DNA of 64,000 nucleotides, from contig CAILEM010000064.1 in assembly GCA_903833215.1 (NCBI GenBank), forward strand, positions 61,625 to 125,624, given 5' to 3'. The position numbers were made by a program, and so were the translations under genes. The notes below the pieces were generated by a model. That model made no database searches. It was not told where the DNA came from and was given only the letters and a program-made list of their open reading frames with translations. Shown here in pieces: positions 6,741 to 14,644 of this stretch (its first letter is position 1; each line of letters begins with the position of its first letter). This DNA comes from an uncultured Armatimonadota bacterium (GTDB lineage: Bacteria; Armatimonadota; Fimbriimonadia; Fimbriimonadales; Fimbriimonadaceae).

Positions 6741-8645
6741 CTAGTCTCGAATATAGGGCCGCGATTGGACGATGTACACCTTGCCATTTGCGATCACCCA
6801 CTCGATGTCCTGCTCCTTGCGTCCAAAGAGCGAGTAGATGCGCCTTGCTGCATAGCCAAGGGCATGGACCAAATCGTCCGTAAGGATCGCCCGACCTTGC
6901 TCAACGGCGACCTGCCTGACTCCACCTTGCTTGTCGAAAGTCAGGAGAGAATCAATCGTGGATCGAGTCAAAACCTGTACGGACGCAGACTCATAGTGCA
7001 TCAAAAGTTGCTCCGGGATTTTCACTCCCTCGACAACTCTTATGCCAAGGCCCTTGGTGGCGCTGACATAGCAACAGTCTGTATCTGACCGATCAAACGG
7101 GTTGCCGGTAATCATAACTCCGGCTGAATCAGCATTGATTCCACGCTGGACAAGGACTCCCATATAGACCTTGTCATGGTCAATTCCCGCCCTTTGTCGT
7201 GCCTCGAATGCCTCGAAATTCCAGACGGAACCCCAAACAAACTTAATTGCTTGAATGATCTGCTCATCCGTCCTGGCATTAGGAAAGGTCGAGTACAGGC
7301 CAGCGCCGTTGAAATTTGGAAGGTCTTCGCTGTTGGTTGAAGAGCGGACAAATAATCCTTCGCCGCCATATTCTGAATGCACCTTGCGAAGAATCTGAGC
7401 GACCAGCAAGTCGTTCACTTTCCCCTCAAGAAACCTCTTTCTTAGGCTTGCCAAATAGTCTTTCCTAGTCGCCAACTCCGACTGGAACTTGGGGTCTGCA
7501 AGCATTGCCGCAACGGCTTTGTCGAGGCCGTTTTCCACAACAAACGATTTGTACGCGACAAACGGCAGGCTGAATCCGCTCGGGACATTCACGCCAGAAA
7601 GCTGGGCGTGAATAATCTCGCCTAAGTTCGCCGACTTCGAACCGTAGCCGTTCGCCACTGAGGAACGTTGAGAGCCCAGGTCAGCGATGGCAGTGATGGA
7701 AAGATCAGCCTTCGGGGTGACCAACTTCCTTCGCTCGACTGCCCGTAGGGCGAAGCTACGTAGTTCTGCCGTCGTTGGAACGCCAATCAGATATTGGTCT
7801 GGGCGTGTTTCGAACCGGACAATCTGACCCACTCTGGAGGCGAAGACTCGATCTGCATTTCGAATGTAGGCGTCCGGAACATGAAGTGACTTGGATCGAA
7901 TTGAGATATGCGAAAGTGGGCTCGAAGGCAGGGTTGTAATAATCCCAGCTATGGGCGGCAAATCCACTGGAGCTTCTCGCATAACAACGACTTCATCCGA
8001 TCGAATCACGGTCTTCTCATCGAGCCGGTCAAGGACCCTAAGCCTGCCGATCGCAGTACCTATACTCAGCGGTTGGTAGTCGGATGGAGGCAATATGTCG
8101 CGTGGCAAGAGGGTTTGTACAGATGAAACGGCTGAGGCGACCTCTTCCTGACGCAGTGAATTCGGCTTAAATGCGATCGCAGCGAAGAAGCCCTTGGTAA
8201 TGCAGTCGGCAGTGACTTTCAACCCTTCTGACGATATTTGGTCGCCTTCCCAGAACTCAAAGGTCCAGCGCTTCACCGGTGTTTGGTACGATACCGTGCC
8301 CATGTAGAATCGCCGGTCGCTTCGGAGGTAGTTGTTCTGAAAGAACTTTTGCCCCGTCTCAAGGGAAAGGTAGGTTGCATTGGCAAACTCACGATGTGAG
8401 CCGAAGCGCTTCGAATTGACGAAGAACGTCTTGTTCTTGTTTTGTCTGTCAATCACAAATAGAACATGCGGAATTTCGTAGGGGAAATTCGTTGTCCTGG
8501 CGATCTGATCAAATTCCGATCTTGATCGTACGGCATCAACAAAGTCAGGCGTTTTAGGGTTACCGCGCGTAGCTTGGAAGCTCGTCAAGATCACTGTGAT
8601 CAGGGAGACACTCCTGATTGCTGACGTAAGGCGACAAACTCCCAT
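6741..8645 (-). CDS. Exported PEP/pyruvate-dikinase-like protein (swivel plus ATP-binding domains)
   Basis: The frame is open to 8723, but the ATG at 8645 (MGVCRLTSAIRSVSLITVIL) avoids overlap with the thioredoxin gene and gives a signal peptide. About 635 residues follow. An N-terminal region of unknown type is followed by a phosphohistidine-swivel-like segment (SSPLSHISIRSKSLHVP, the histidine in the place of the catalytic His of PEP-utilising enzymes). The last 300 residues are a PPDK/PEP-synthase ATP-grasp domain (LGEIIHAQLSGVNVPSGFSL, GLFVRSSTNSEDLPNFNGAG, AGVMITGNPF, IEWVIANGKVYIVQSRPY). Domain order is swapped relative to PPDK and the PEP/pyruvate barrel is absent. An exported ATP-grasp protein is hard to explain; the substrate is unknown. 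Confidence 0.75.
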   Translation of the reverse strand: MGVCRLTSAIRSVSLITVILTSFQATRGNPKTPDFVDAVRSRSEFDQIARTTNFPYEIPHVLFVIDRQNKNKTFFVNSKRFGSHREFANATYLSLETGQKFFQNNYLRSDRRFYMGTVSYQTPVKRWTFEFWEGDQISSEGLKVTADCITKGFFAAIAFKPNSLRQEEVASAVSSVQTLLPRDILPPSDYQPLSIGTAIGRLRVLDRLDEKTVIRSDEVVVMREAPVDLPPIAGIITTLPSSPLSHISIRSKSLHVPDAYIRNADRVFASRVGQIVRFETRPDQYLIGVPTTAELRSFALRAVERRKLVTPKADLSITAIADLGSQRSSVANGYGSKSANLGEIIHAQLSGVNVPSGFSLPFVAYKSFVVENGLDKAVAAMLADPKFQSELATRKDYLASLRKRFLEGKVNDLLVAQILRKVHSEYGGEGLFVRSSTNSEDLPNFNGAGLYSTFPNARTDEQIIQAIKFVWGSVWNFEAFEARQRAGIDHDKVYMGVLVQRGINADSAGVMITGNPFDRSDTDCCYVSATKGLGIRVVEGVKIPEQLLMHYESASVQVLTRSTIDSLLTFDKQGGVRQVAVEQGRAILTDDLVHALGYAARRIYSLFGRKEQDIEWVIANGKVYIVQSRPYIRD

Positions 8646-8691
8646 CGAAGATTCGACGTCGCACACCACTTTGTCGTTCCTACCAAGTCGT

Positions 8692-9054
8692 TCACATTGT
8701 TGAGGATCGAACGCGCGATACAAGACTGCCTGCCGTAGCCATGCCTGAAAACCGCACCAGAACTTGTCCGTTTTTCACGAGAATGAAGGTGGGAGTCGCC
8801 TGAACATCAAACCGACTAACGAGTTCCGGCATCTCGTCGACGTTTACCAAACCCACAAGCGCTTCACCCTCCAATGTGGCTGCAGCTTTCTCCACCGACC
8901 TCTTCATTAAGTTGCAGGGCACGCACCAAGACGCCCAGAAATCAAGGAGCACGGGGACAGTGCTTTGAAGGACCTGTGACTCGAAGGTCGCATCCGTAAT
9001 CGTGATTGGGCTCGATGTAATCTTTGTTGCGCTCATGTTGACCTTGAAAGACAC
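8692..9054 (-). CDS. Thioredoxin-like protein
   Basis: A 120-residue thioredoxin fold with the active site WCVPC in VLLDFWASWCVPCNLMKRS and the cis-proline loop FDVQATPTFILVKNGQ. It would act as a cytoplasmic disulfide reductase; the CVPC dipeptide differs from the CGPC of housekeeping thioredoxin. Two starts are possible: GTG 9054, or ATG 9036 with AAGG about 6 nt upstream. It lies about 45 nt upstream of the dikinase-like gene on the same strand and is probably cotranscribed with it. Confidence 0.88.
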   Translation of the reverse strand: MSFKVNMSATKITSSPITITDATFESQVLQSTVPVLLDFWASWCVPCNLMKRSVEKAAATLEGEALVGLVNVDEMPELVSRFDVQATPTFILVKNGQVLVRFSGMATAGSLVSRVRSSTM

Positions 9055-9188
9055 AAACCCTCACATTGGTTCCCTGGGTGTGACCAAGGAAGTCGTTAAC
9101 AAACGATAATGTTTTGTTGCACAACTGGAATATCAAAAGCTTGGAGTGTTAGACTCACTGTCGCTATCCCACCTAAGAGGAGAGAAAC

Positions 9189-9674
9189 ATGAGCAACACT
9201 ACTCAGGGCGTCGATGCCCGAGCTTATTTAGCAGGCTGGTTACAGGCCGTAACCGGTATGACCATCGCAGACATCAACGCCATCCCAGACGATAAGTGGA
9301 CGGAAGGCCATGGCGGCTGCACGCGCCCTGCCAACGCACTGATCTCAGACACCGTCACTATGCTGAAGTGGACGACTGCTGCAGCTCAGGGAGAAGAGTC
9401 ATCAGTCTATAACGACATGGATGCTCTCACTGAGACCTACAAGGATAAGGCAACCGCAATTGGTGGTTTGCAGGAAGCCTCAGCAGCATTCGGTGCAGCT
9501 ATCACATCAGCAAGCGACGAGGCACTGAACGCCGTCGTCAACGCACCATGGGGAATGCCGACACCGGTATTCATCCTGGCTCAAATCGCGGTAAGCCATA
9601 TTTGGTACCACGACGGTCAGCTTAACTACATCCAGTCGTTGCTCGGCGACGGCGAAGTCCACTGGATGGTCTAG
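9189..9674 (+). CDS. DinB-fold protein
   Basis: A 161-residue four-helix protein of the DinB/YfiT type. The helices carry the spaced polar and histidine residues of the family; the last helix ends SHIWYHDGQLNYIQSLLGDG. A good ribosome site (AAGAGGAGAG) precedes the ATG. A paralogue with the same C-terminal signature is at 33565-34032. DinB proteins are metal-binding and often thiol-dependent enzymes (bacillithiol or mycothiol transferases, hydrolases); no substrate can be assigned. A weak TTGGAG-17-CTATCC promoter is possible just upstream. Confidence 0.8.
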   Translation: MSNTTQGVDARAYLAGWLQAVTGMTIADINAIPDDKWTEGHGGCTRPANALISDTVTMLKWTTAAAQGEESSVYNDMDALTETYKDKATAIGGLQEASAAFGAAITSASDEALNAVVNAPWGMPTPVFILAQIAVSHIWYHDGQLNYIQSLLGDGEVHWMV

Positions 9675-9700
9675 TCACGAACCCAGATGTAGCGGCAAGG

Positions 9701-9725
9701 CGGCTAACCCGACGTGGGTTAGCCG
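9701..9725 (+). terminator. Hairpin after the DinB gene
   Basis: A 10-bp perfect stem (CGGCTAACCC/GGGTTAGCCG) with a 5-nt loop lies 27 nt after the stop. There is no T-tract, so termination strength is uncertain. Confidence 0.5.
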
Positions 9726-9772
9726 CAGCCGCTGCAAGATGCGAGGCACCCTTCGCCCCCACATAAATAACC

Positions 9773-10564
9773 ATGCTCCTGACCGGCGAACTAGTTGATC
9801 AACTTCACGCGTTTCGCGTCGGGATGATGATGCGGTCAACGGGAGTCTTGAAAGACCTGTTTGACCAGGTCGACGGGGCTGCCATCGGAACTGGTTATGC
9901 CACTTTTGCTGGAGACGGATCACCTACGACTCAGGTCTACGGTATCGGACACCGCGATTCGGTTACTGACCTGACGGAAGTTGACGAATTCTACAATGGG
10001 CGCACCAGTAATTGGGAATTAATTGTAACCCCATTTACATCATCAGAGGTCCTGAAACAGGCTTCAGAACTTGGATACGTGGCTGATCATTTCGAAACCG
10101 TCCTGGCTCAAATTGGCGAACCGAAACCATTGGAAAGTCCCTCGAATATTACAATTGAAGAGATCACTGGCGACTTGGAACTCTGGTCTAGAGTCTCTGA
10201 AGCTGGATGGATGGGATTCGACGAACCTGTCAAGGAAGTTTCGGAGATAGGCAAATTGATTGCTGCATATCCGAGCAGGCGGTTCCTCGGCTTCATTGAT
10301 GGCCAAGCGGCGGCGACGGCTTCGCTCGTTGCTCTTGACGGGAAATTCATGTTTGCTGGTGCCAGCACTATGCCTAAGTTTCGGGGCCGAGGTCTCCAAA
10401 CTGCGCTCACTCACCACCGGCTTGCCGTCGCGGGCAAGGGTTCCCTGGTTCAAGTGGTCGCACTTCCGGGATCACAGTCTCATCGAAACTTGCAGCGCAT
10501 CGGCTTTGAGCCTTTGTACAGCAAGTTAGTGATGTTCCGGCACCGACCCGATTCCCAAAGTTAG
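9773..10564 (+). CDS. GNAT-family N-acetyltransferase
   Basis: A 263-residue protein. The C-terminal half has the GNAT acetyl-CoA site: strand FMFAGASTMPKFRGRGLQTALTHHRL contains the RGRGLQ pyrophosphate loop, followed by VVALPGSQSHRNLQRIGFEP, the usual beta-bulge and last helix. The N-terminal half is a degenerate first GNAT lobe, so it is probably a double-GNAT protein. The acyl acceptor is unknown. The stop overlaps that of the convergent membrane-protein gene by four bases (TTAG). Confidence 0.82.
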   Translation: MLLTGELVDQLHAFRVGMMMRSTGVLKDLFDQVDGAAIGTGYATFAGDGSPTTQVYGIGHRDSVTDLTEVDEFYNGRTSNWELIVTPFTSSEVLKQASELGYVADHFETVLAQIGEPKPLESPSNITIEEITGDLELWSRVSEAGWMGFDEPVKEVSEIGKLIAAYPSRRFLGFIDGQAAATASLVALDGKFMFAGASTMPKFRGRGLQTALTHHRLAVAGKGSLVQVVALPGSQSHRNLQRIGFEPLYSKLVMFRHRPDSQS

Positions 10565-12405
10565 TAAAGACCTGGGATGAATTTGTAAGGGACCTTCTCA
10601 CGATAGGTGAGATACTCGGGATTTGATGCGCCCATGAATTGGTCCTCGCGCTCCGATCGAAGCCAGTAGATGATCACAAACCCGCTGACCGCGATCCATT
10701 GCCCGACGGAAGACAACTCCCGGCAATAGAACAATACAAACATGACGGATTCGATGGTGTAGTTCGGGTGGCGAACGATGCTGTAGAACCCACTGGTGCG
10801 AACGCCCTTATCCGTCATGACACCGAACATCGTGCCCAGATTCCAAATACTCAACGTGTAGATCGCGTTTAGGGTCACAGCGATCGTGAAGGTCATCGTG
10901 CGGAGAAAGCCTGGGGTTACAATCGGATCTTGCCCAATAAGAGGCGGCAGCATCTGCCAGATGACGACTCCGAACAGCGGCCCGTAGCACACCGCGTTTG
11001 TCAGCCAACCGACGATTGTGAAATCGACATTGCGGATTCGCTTGCCCCATAAATAGCTGACCAAGGAATAGGCGTAGCCAACCAAGCACGCAAGGATGCA
11101 TGCGTTATAGATCGCAGAGTCAAGCGATAAAAACATCGCGTCTTCATAGGGGGGCGATGGAGCATGGGTCAATGCGTAGCCAATCGAGTGAAGGGTCCGC
11201 GCAAAGCCTTCGAGGCTCAGTGGGTTTGTCTCTGGAACAACCACCGGGGGAGCTTTGGGCCACGAAGCCAATATGCCAGAGTTAAAGTTCCCTTGCACAA
11301 ATCCACCTAAGGTTCGCGCAAACGTATAAACGATGATGGCCTGAAGGCACCACATCGTCACATGCTCGGCAGGCTCCTTCGCGGTATGCCCAAAAATCCC
11401 ACCCCGAAAAGCAATTCGCTTTAGTACCAAGCCGATGGGAGAACTACCTTTCGACCAAAGGACCGCCTCATACGCAATCAACAACAGGAAGAAAAGGGGC
11501 TGATGAGCTTGGAGCAGTGCGTCCGTTCCAATACCTATTGGCATCGGTGTGTGGAGGAAATAGTAGTAGGTCAGATAGATGAGATAGCCGACACAGCGGA
11601 TTCCAAAATTCGTCAATACCCAAAGAATAGGAATCCCAATCGCGGCGTGAAATGCGATCTTGACGGTGGCAGAAGGCTGGAGTCGCTGTCGAAGCGGAGG
11701 CAAGATAGCCAAGAACGGTGATCCCCGATACTTTCTCCAAAGCAGGCTGTAGCCGACCACAACAATTACATATCCAAGGTAATCGACGATCTGAAGAATG
11801 GGGGAATTGTTGAAGACAACCTGAGTGGCAACTGTGTACTCAGACACAACCTTCCCATTGAACAGCGCGTTCGGGATTTTTTGTCCCCGCTGCAGAATCG
11901 CAGCCGTCGATTCGGTCGCACCTAGCTTGATGAATTGGACAACGCCAACAAGGGTTCGGCCATCAAAAACATTTAGGCCATCCCCGACCGAAAACCCATT
12001 CTGTTGCCCTAAATTGACACGACAGGTGGTTCCTGACACGGAGAGAACTCTCCCATGCCGACCCATCTCCCAGCGAAATTTGTTCGGATCATATTCAAAC
12101 GTAATCCGATCCCCATCGATCTTGGCGACCTTTGCCCGCCCGATCACCTGCTGCCAATCTTCGTGAAAACGGTAGATAGGGACCGACTCTCCGACATGAA
12201 AGATTCCTGGATTCGGAGCACTGCCCTGAACATGGGTGGCGTCCACGGTTCGGTCAATGTCGACGTGTTGCGTTGCCCACCCACTAAGGGCAATGAGAAC
12301 GAGAGTGAGGATGCCGAGCAGCAACCCTAGTTCGTAGGCAACCCGACAGGCAACCTCGATTCGAGCAGTCTTGGAAGGGTTTGCAGCGGAGGGCCGTTTG
12401 GCCAT
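10561..12405 (-). CDS. Polytopic membrane protein with ICMT/PEMT-like C-terminal methyltransferase domain
   Basis: A 614-residue protein. One N-terminal membrane segment (ELGLLLGILTLVLIALSGWA) is followed by a soluble region to about 200 with two beta-rich repeats (VIGRAKVAKIDGDRITFEY; CRVNLGQQNGFSVGDGLNVF). Then come about ten membrane segments. The end resembles isoprenylcysteine carboxyl methyltransferase/PEMT-type enzymes: GVRTSGFYSIVRHPNY, followed by two membrane helices and REDQFMGASNPEYLTYREKV. The RHPNY and E/D-rich motifs bind SAM in that family, so a methylated lipid or other hydrophobic acceptor is likely. It is divergent from the methyl-transfer operon; a shared role is only suggested by position. 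Confidence 0.75.
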   Translation of the reverse strand: MAKRPSAANPSKTARIEVACRVAYELGLLLGILTLVLIALSGWATQHVDIDRTVDATHVQGSAPNPGIFHVGESVPIYRFHEDWQQVIGRAKVAKIDGDRITFEYDPNKFRWEMGRHGRVLSVSGTTCRVNLGQQNGFSVGDGLNVFDGRTLVGVVQFIKLGATESTAAILQRGQKIPNALFNGKVVSEYTVATQVVFNNSPILQIVDYLGYVIVVVGYSLLWRKYRGSPFLAILPPLRQRLQPSATVKIAFHAAIGIPILWVLTNFGIRCVGYLIYLTYYYFLHTPMPIGIGTDALLQAHQPLFFLLLIAYEAVLWSKGSSPIGLVLKRIAFRGGIFGHTAKEPAEHVTMWCLQAIIVYTFARTLGGFVQGNFNSGILASWPKAPPVVVPETNPLSLEGFARTLHSIGYALTHAPSPPYEDAMFLSLDSAIYNACILACLVGYAYSLVSYLWGKRIRNVDFTIVGWLTNAVCYGPLFGVVIWQMLPPLIGQDPIVTPGFLRTMTFTIAVTLNAIYTLSIWNLGTMFGVMTDKGVRTSGFYSIVRHPNYTIESVMFVLFYCRELSSVGQWIAVSGFVIIYWLRSEREDQFMGASNPEYLTYREKVPYKFIPGLY

Positions 12406-12487
12406 ATTGAGGGTTTCTACCTTGCCTGCGGCTCAACGATCACGCGTTTAAGGAAAATGTTCAAAAAATGCCGGTCCAGAGTCGATT

Positions 12488-12516
12488 TTGATGCTAGCTG
12501 CGAATGAAACTAATTC
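12488..12516 (+). promoter_or_regulatory. Possible sigma-70 promoter of the methyl-transfer operon
   Basis: TTGATG and TAATTC with a 17-nt spacer give a start near 12523 and a 68-nt leader before the ATG at 12591. I looked for a cobalamin riboswitch (B12 box) between 12406 and 12590 and saw none. Confidence 0.3.
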
Positions 12517-12590
12517 CTTGTCAACAAAACTCACCTCACCGACAGACCCCCCGTATACCGTAAGCTCGGACACATCAGACGGAATAGTCG

Positions 12591-13973
12591 ATGTCGCCTT
12601 TTCAACAATTAGCAATCCCTGATCCCAACCACCTGACCTTCGGATTTTCTCCAAAGCCGCTAACAACAAGAAGCGGCATGGTCCTTGGCGGTGGCCTTGT
12701 TTATCCTGAACTTAACTTCACGCTTCCCACGATGTTCGTGAATGGAAGCACGATGCCCGATGTTGCGGCTCAGTACCGTGAAATGATCACGGGAGCACTG
12801 AAGCGTGCATCGGAGCTTGAAGTTCCGGGCCTTGTTGTCGAGTTTGAAACCTTGCCGCCGATGACGGAAAATCCTGACTGGGGCATGGAAATCGCACAGA
12901 TTCTCCTAGACGAACTCCACGAAGCATCGGTTAAGCACGGTCTCAAATCCGTGTTTCGTATGACCCCAAACGATACGCGGGAGATGGTACGCCCGCCCGT
13001 TATGCGGAGCGGCGAACTTTGGGACAACATGATCGAGCTCTTCGATCGATCTGCTGCCGCAGGCGCAGAACTCTTGAGCATCGAATCGGTCGGTGGCAAG
13101 GAAGTCAACGACGAAGCTCTCCAGTCGTGCGATATCGGGCAAGTCATTTTTGCGTTAAGCGTCATGGGAGTTCGCGACATGCGATTCCTTTGGACGCATA
13201 TCGCTGAGATTGCCGAGCGGAACCATGTTCACGCCGCCGGGGATACCGCTTGTGGCTTCGCGAATACCGCCATGGTGCTCGCCGAACAAAAACTGATTCC
13301 ACGAGTCTTCGCAGCAGTCGTGCGAAGCGTATCTGCGGTACGCAGTTTGGTAGCGTACGAATGCGGCGCGGTCGGTCCTGGCAAAGACTGTGGCTACGAA
13401 AACGTCATTCTCAAAGCGATCACCGGATTCCCGATGGCGATGGAAGGCAAGACCGCCGCGTGCGCTCACCTAAGTCCGGTCGGAAATGTCGCGGCAGCAG
13501 CATGTGATACCTGGAGCAACGAATCTGTCCAGAACGTAAAACTGCTTGGTGGTATGGCCCCGACTTGCTATATGGAGCAGCTCGCTTACGACGTACGCCT
13601 GTTCAACGAAGCAAACGCCGATGGTCCCGAAGCGGCAGCAATGCTAAAGAAGTGGCTCGTTCGATCTGACATCGGGCTAGATCCGCAGGCACTTATCCTC
13701 GCCCCTGCAAGCGCGGTAAAGATCGCTGAATCCATTGTCAGCGCGCCGAACCATTACCGAGCCGCCGTTGCCGCCGGAATGACGGCTCTCAATTTGATCA
13801 CTGACGCCTACAACGATGGCAGCCTCAAGGTTGCCCCGCGTGAAGTTTGTTGGCTAGATACGATCAAAGAAGCACTCGAAGAACTCCCTGAAGATGAATC
13901 GACATTCATCGCCAGCATGATGGATGCCGTGAACACGACGACATTCCGCCCTCAAGACTACGATCTCACATAG
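12591..13973 (+). CDS. mtaB: MtaB-type methanol:corrinoid methyltransferase homologue
   Basis: A 460-residue protein, the size of archaeal and acetogen MtaB, which activates methanol on zinc and transfers the methyl group to Co(I) of a corrinoid protein. Family regions are GLVVEFETLPPMTENPDWG, SIESVGGKEVNDEA, AAGDTACGFANTAMVLAEQ, YECGAVGPGKDCGYE and AACAHLSPVGNVAAAACDTW. The three residues known to bind zinc in MtaB (Glu164, Cys220, Cys269 in Methanosarcina) have equivalents at E165, C221 and C267, so the enzyme looks catalytically complete. The corrinoid-protein gene follows after 10 bases. The natural substrate could be methanol or another methylated alcohol or ether. It is the first gene of an eight-gene operon. 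The Shine-Dalgarno sequence is weak (GGAA). Confidence 0.88.
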   Translation: MSPFQQLAIPDPNHLTFGFSPKPLTTRSGMVLGGGLVYPELNFTLPTMFVNGSTMPDVAAQYREMITGALKRASELEVPGLVVEFETLPPMTENPDWGMEIAQILLDELHEASVKHGLKSVFRMTPNDTREMVRPPVMRSGELWDNMIELFDRSAAAGAELLSIESVGGKEVNDEALQSCDIGQVIFALSVMGVRDMRFLWTHIAEIAERNHVHAAGDTACGFANTAMVLAEQKLIPRVFAAVVRSVSAVRSLVAYECGAVGPGKDCGYENVILKAITGFPMAMEGKTAACAHLSPVGNVAAAACDTWSNESVQNVKLLGGMAPTCYMEQLAYDVRLFNEANADGPEAAAMLKKWLVRSDIGLDPQALILAPASAVKIAESIVSAPNHYRAAVAAGMTALNLITDAYNDGSLKVAPREVCWLDTIKEALEELPEDESTFIASMMDAVNTTTFRPQDYDLT

Positions 13974-13983
13974 GAACGAGCTC

Positions 13984-14631
13984 ATGGAACTCACTCAACT
14001 CACAGAAGCGATTAAGACTGGAAACCGCAAGGCAGCGGGACTCCTCACTCAAGAAGCCATCGACGCCGGCGTCGAGCCGAAGGCCATTTTGAACTCCCTC
14101 ATCGAAGGGATGGACGATATTGGTGCTCGGTTCCAGAAGAACGAAGTATTTGTGCCTGAGATGCTCATCGCAGCGAGGGCCATGAAGGAAAGCATGGTCA
14201 TTCTTGAGCCGCTGCTCGTGGCAGCGGGCATTCGTCCTGAGTTCACTGCCCTGATTGGCACTGTTCAGGGAGACCTCCACGATATCGGCAAGAATCTTGT
14301 TGCGATGATGTGGAAAGGTGCCAACTTCAACGTGATCGACCTCGGAACGAACGTTCCCCCCGAGCGCTTCGTCGCCGCAGCCAGAGAACACAATCCTCAG
14401 ATCATCGGTCTATCTGCTCTCCTCACCACAACGATGCCGTCGATGAAATCGACGATCGACGAATTGAAGGCAGCGGGCCTATCCAACGCGAAAATCGTGA
14501 TTGGCGGTGCGCCGATCACCCAAGCCTTCGCCAATCAGATTGGAGCCGATGCCTTCGCTCCAGACGCCGCGAGTGCGGTTGAGGTTGCCAGAAAGCTCGT
14601 CGGATCACAATCCACCGCAGTACTCGCATAA
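13984..14631 (+). CDS. Corrinoid (B12-binding) methyl-carrier protein, MtaC/MtbC family
   Basis: A 215-residue protein with the two-domain layout of methyltransferase corrinoid proteins. A four-helix cap domain spans about 1-85 (KAILNSLIEGMDDIGARFQ; VFVPEMLIAARAMKESM). A Rossmann B12-binding domain spans 88-208. The cobalt-coordinating motif is intact: GTVQGDLHDIGKN, with D97, H99 and G102. The SxL loop (GLSALLTTT) and GG loop (IVIGGAPIT) that hold the nucleotide tail are present. It would carry the methyl group from the MtaB-type enzyme to one or more of the downstream transferases. AGGAA precedes the ATG. Confidence 0.93.
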   Translation: MELTQLTEAIKTGNRKAAGLLTQEAIDAGVEPKAILNSLIEGMDDIGARFQKNEVFVPEMLIAARAMKESMVILEPLLVAAGIRPEFTALIGTVQGDLHDIGKNLVAMMWKGANFNVIDLGTNVPPERFVAAAREHNPQIIGLSALLTTTMPSMKSTIDELKAAGLSNAKIVIGGAPITQAFANQIGADAFAPDAASAVEVARKLVGSQSTAVLA

Positions 14632-14644
14632 GGACGGCAGCAAA

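Noticed and set aside
12406..12590. Cobalamin riboswitch upstream of the corrinoid operon
   Set aside because: Expected from context, but no B12 box or similar conserved core could be found by eye.
12448..12669. 73-residue minus-strand frame across the mtaB start
   Set aside because: It runs into the mtaB coding region and has no family features; the gap more likely holds promoters.
14501..14644. Longer start for UroD-like gene 1
   Set aside because: It would overlap the corrinoid gene by about 130 bases; ATG 14645 follows AAGGA and starts with the family helix.
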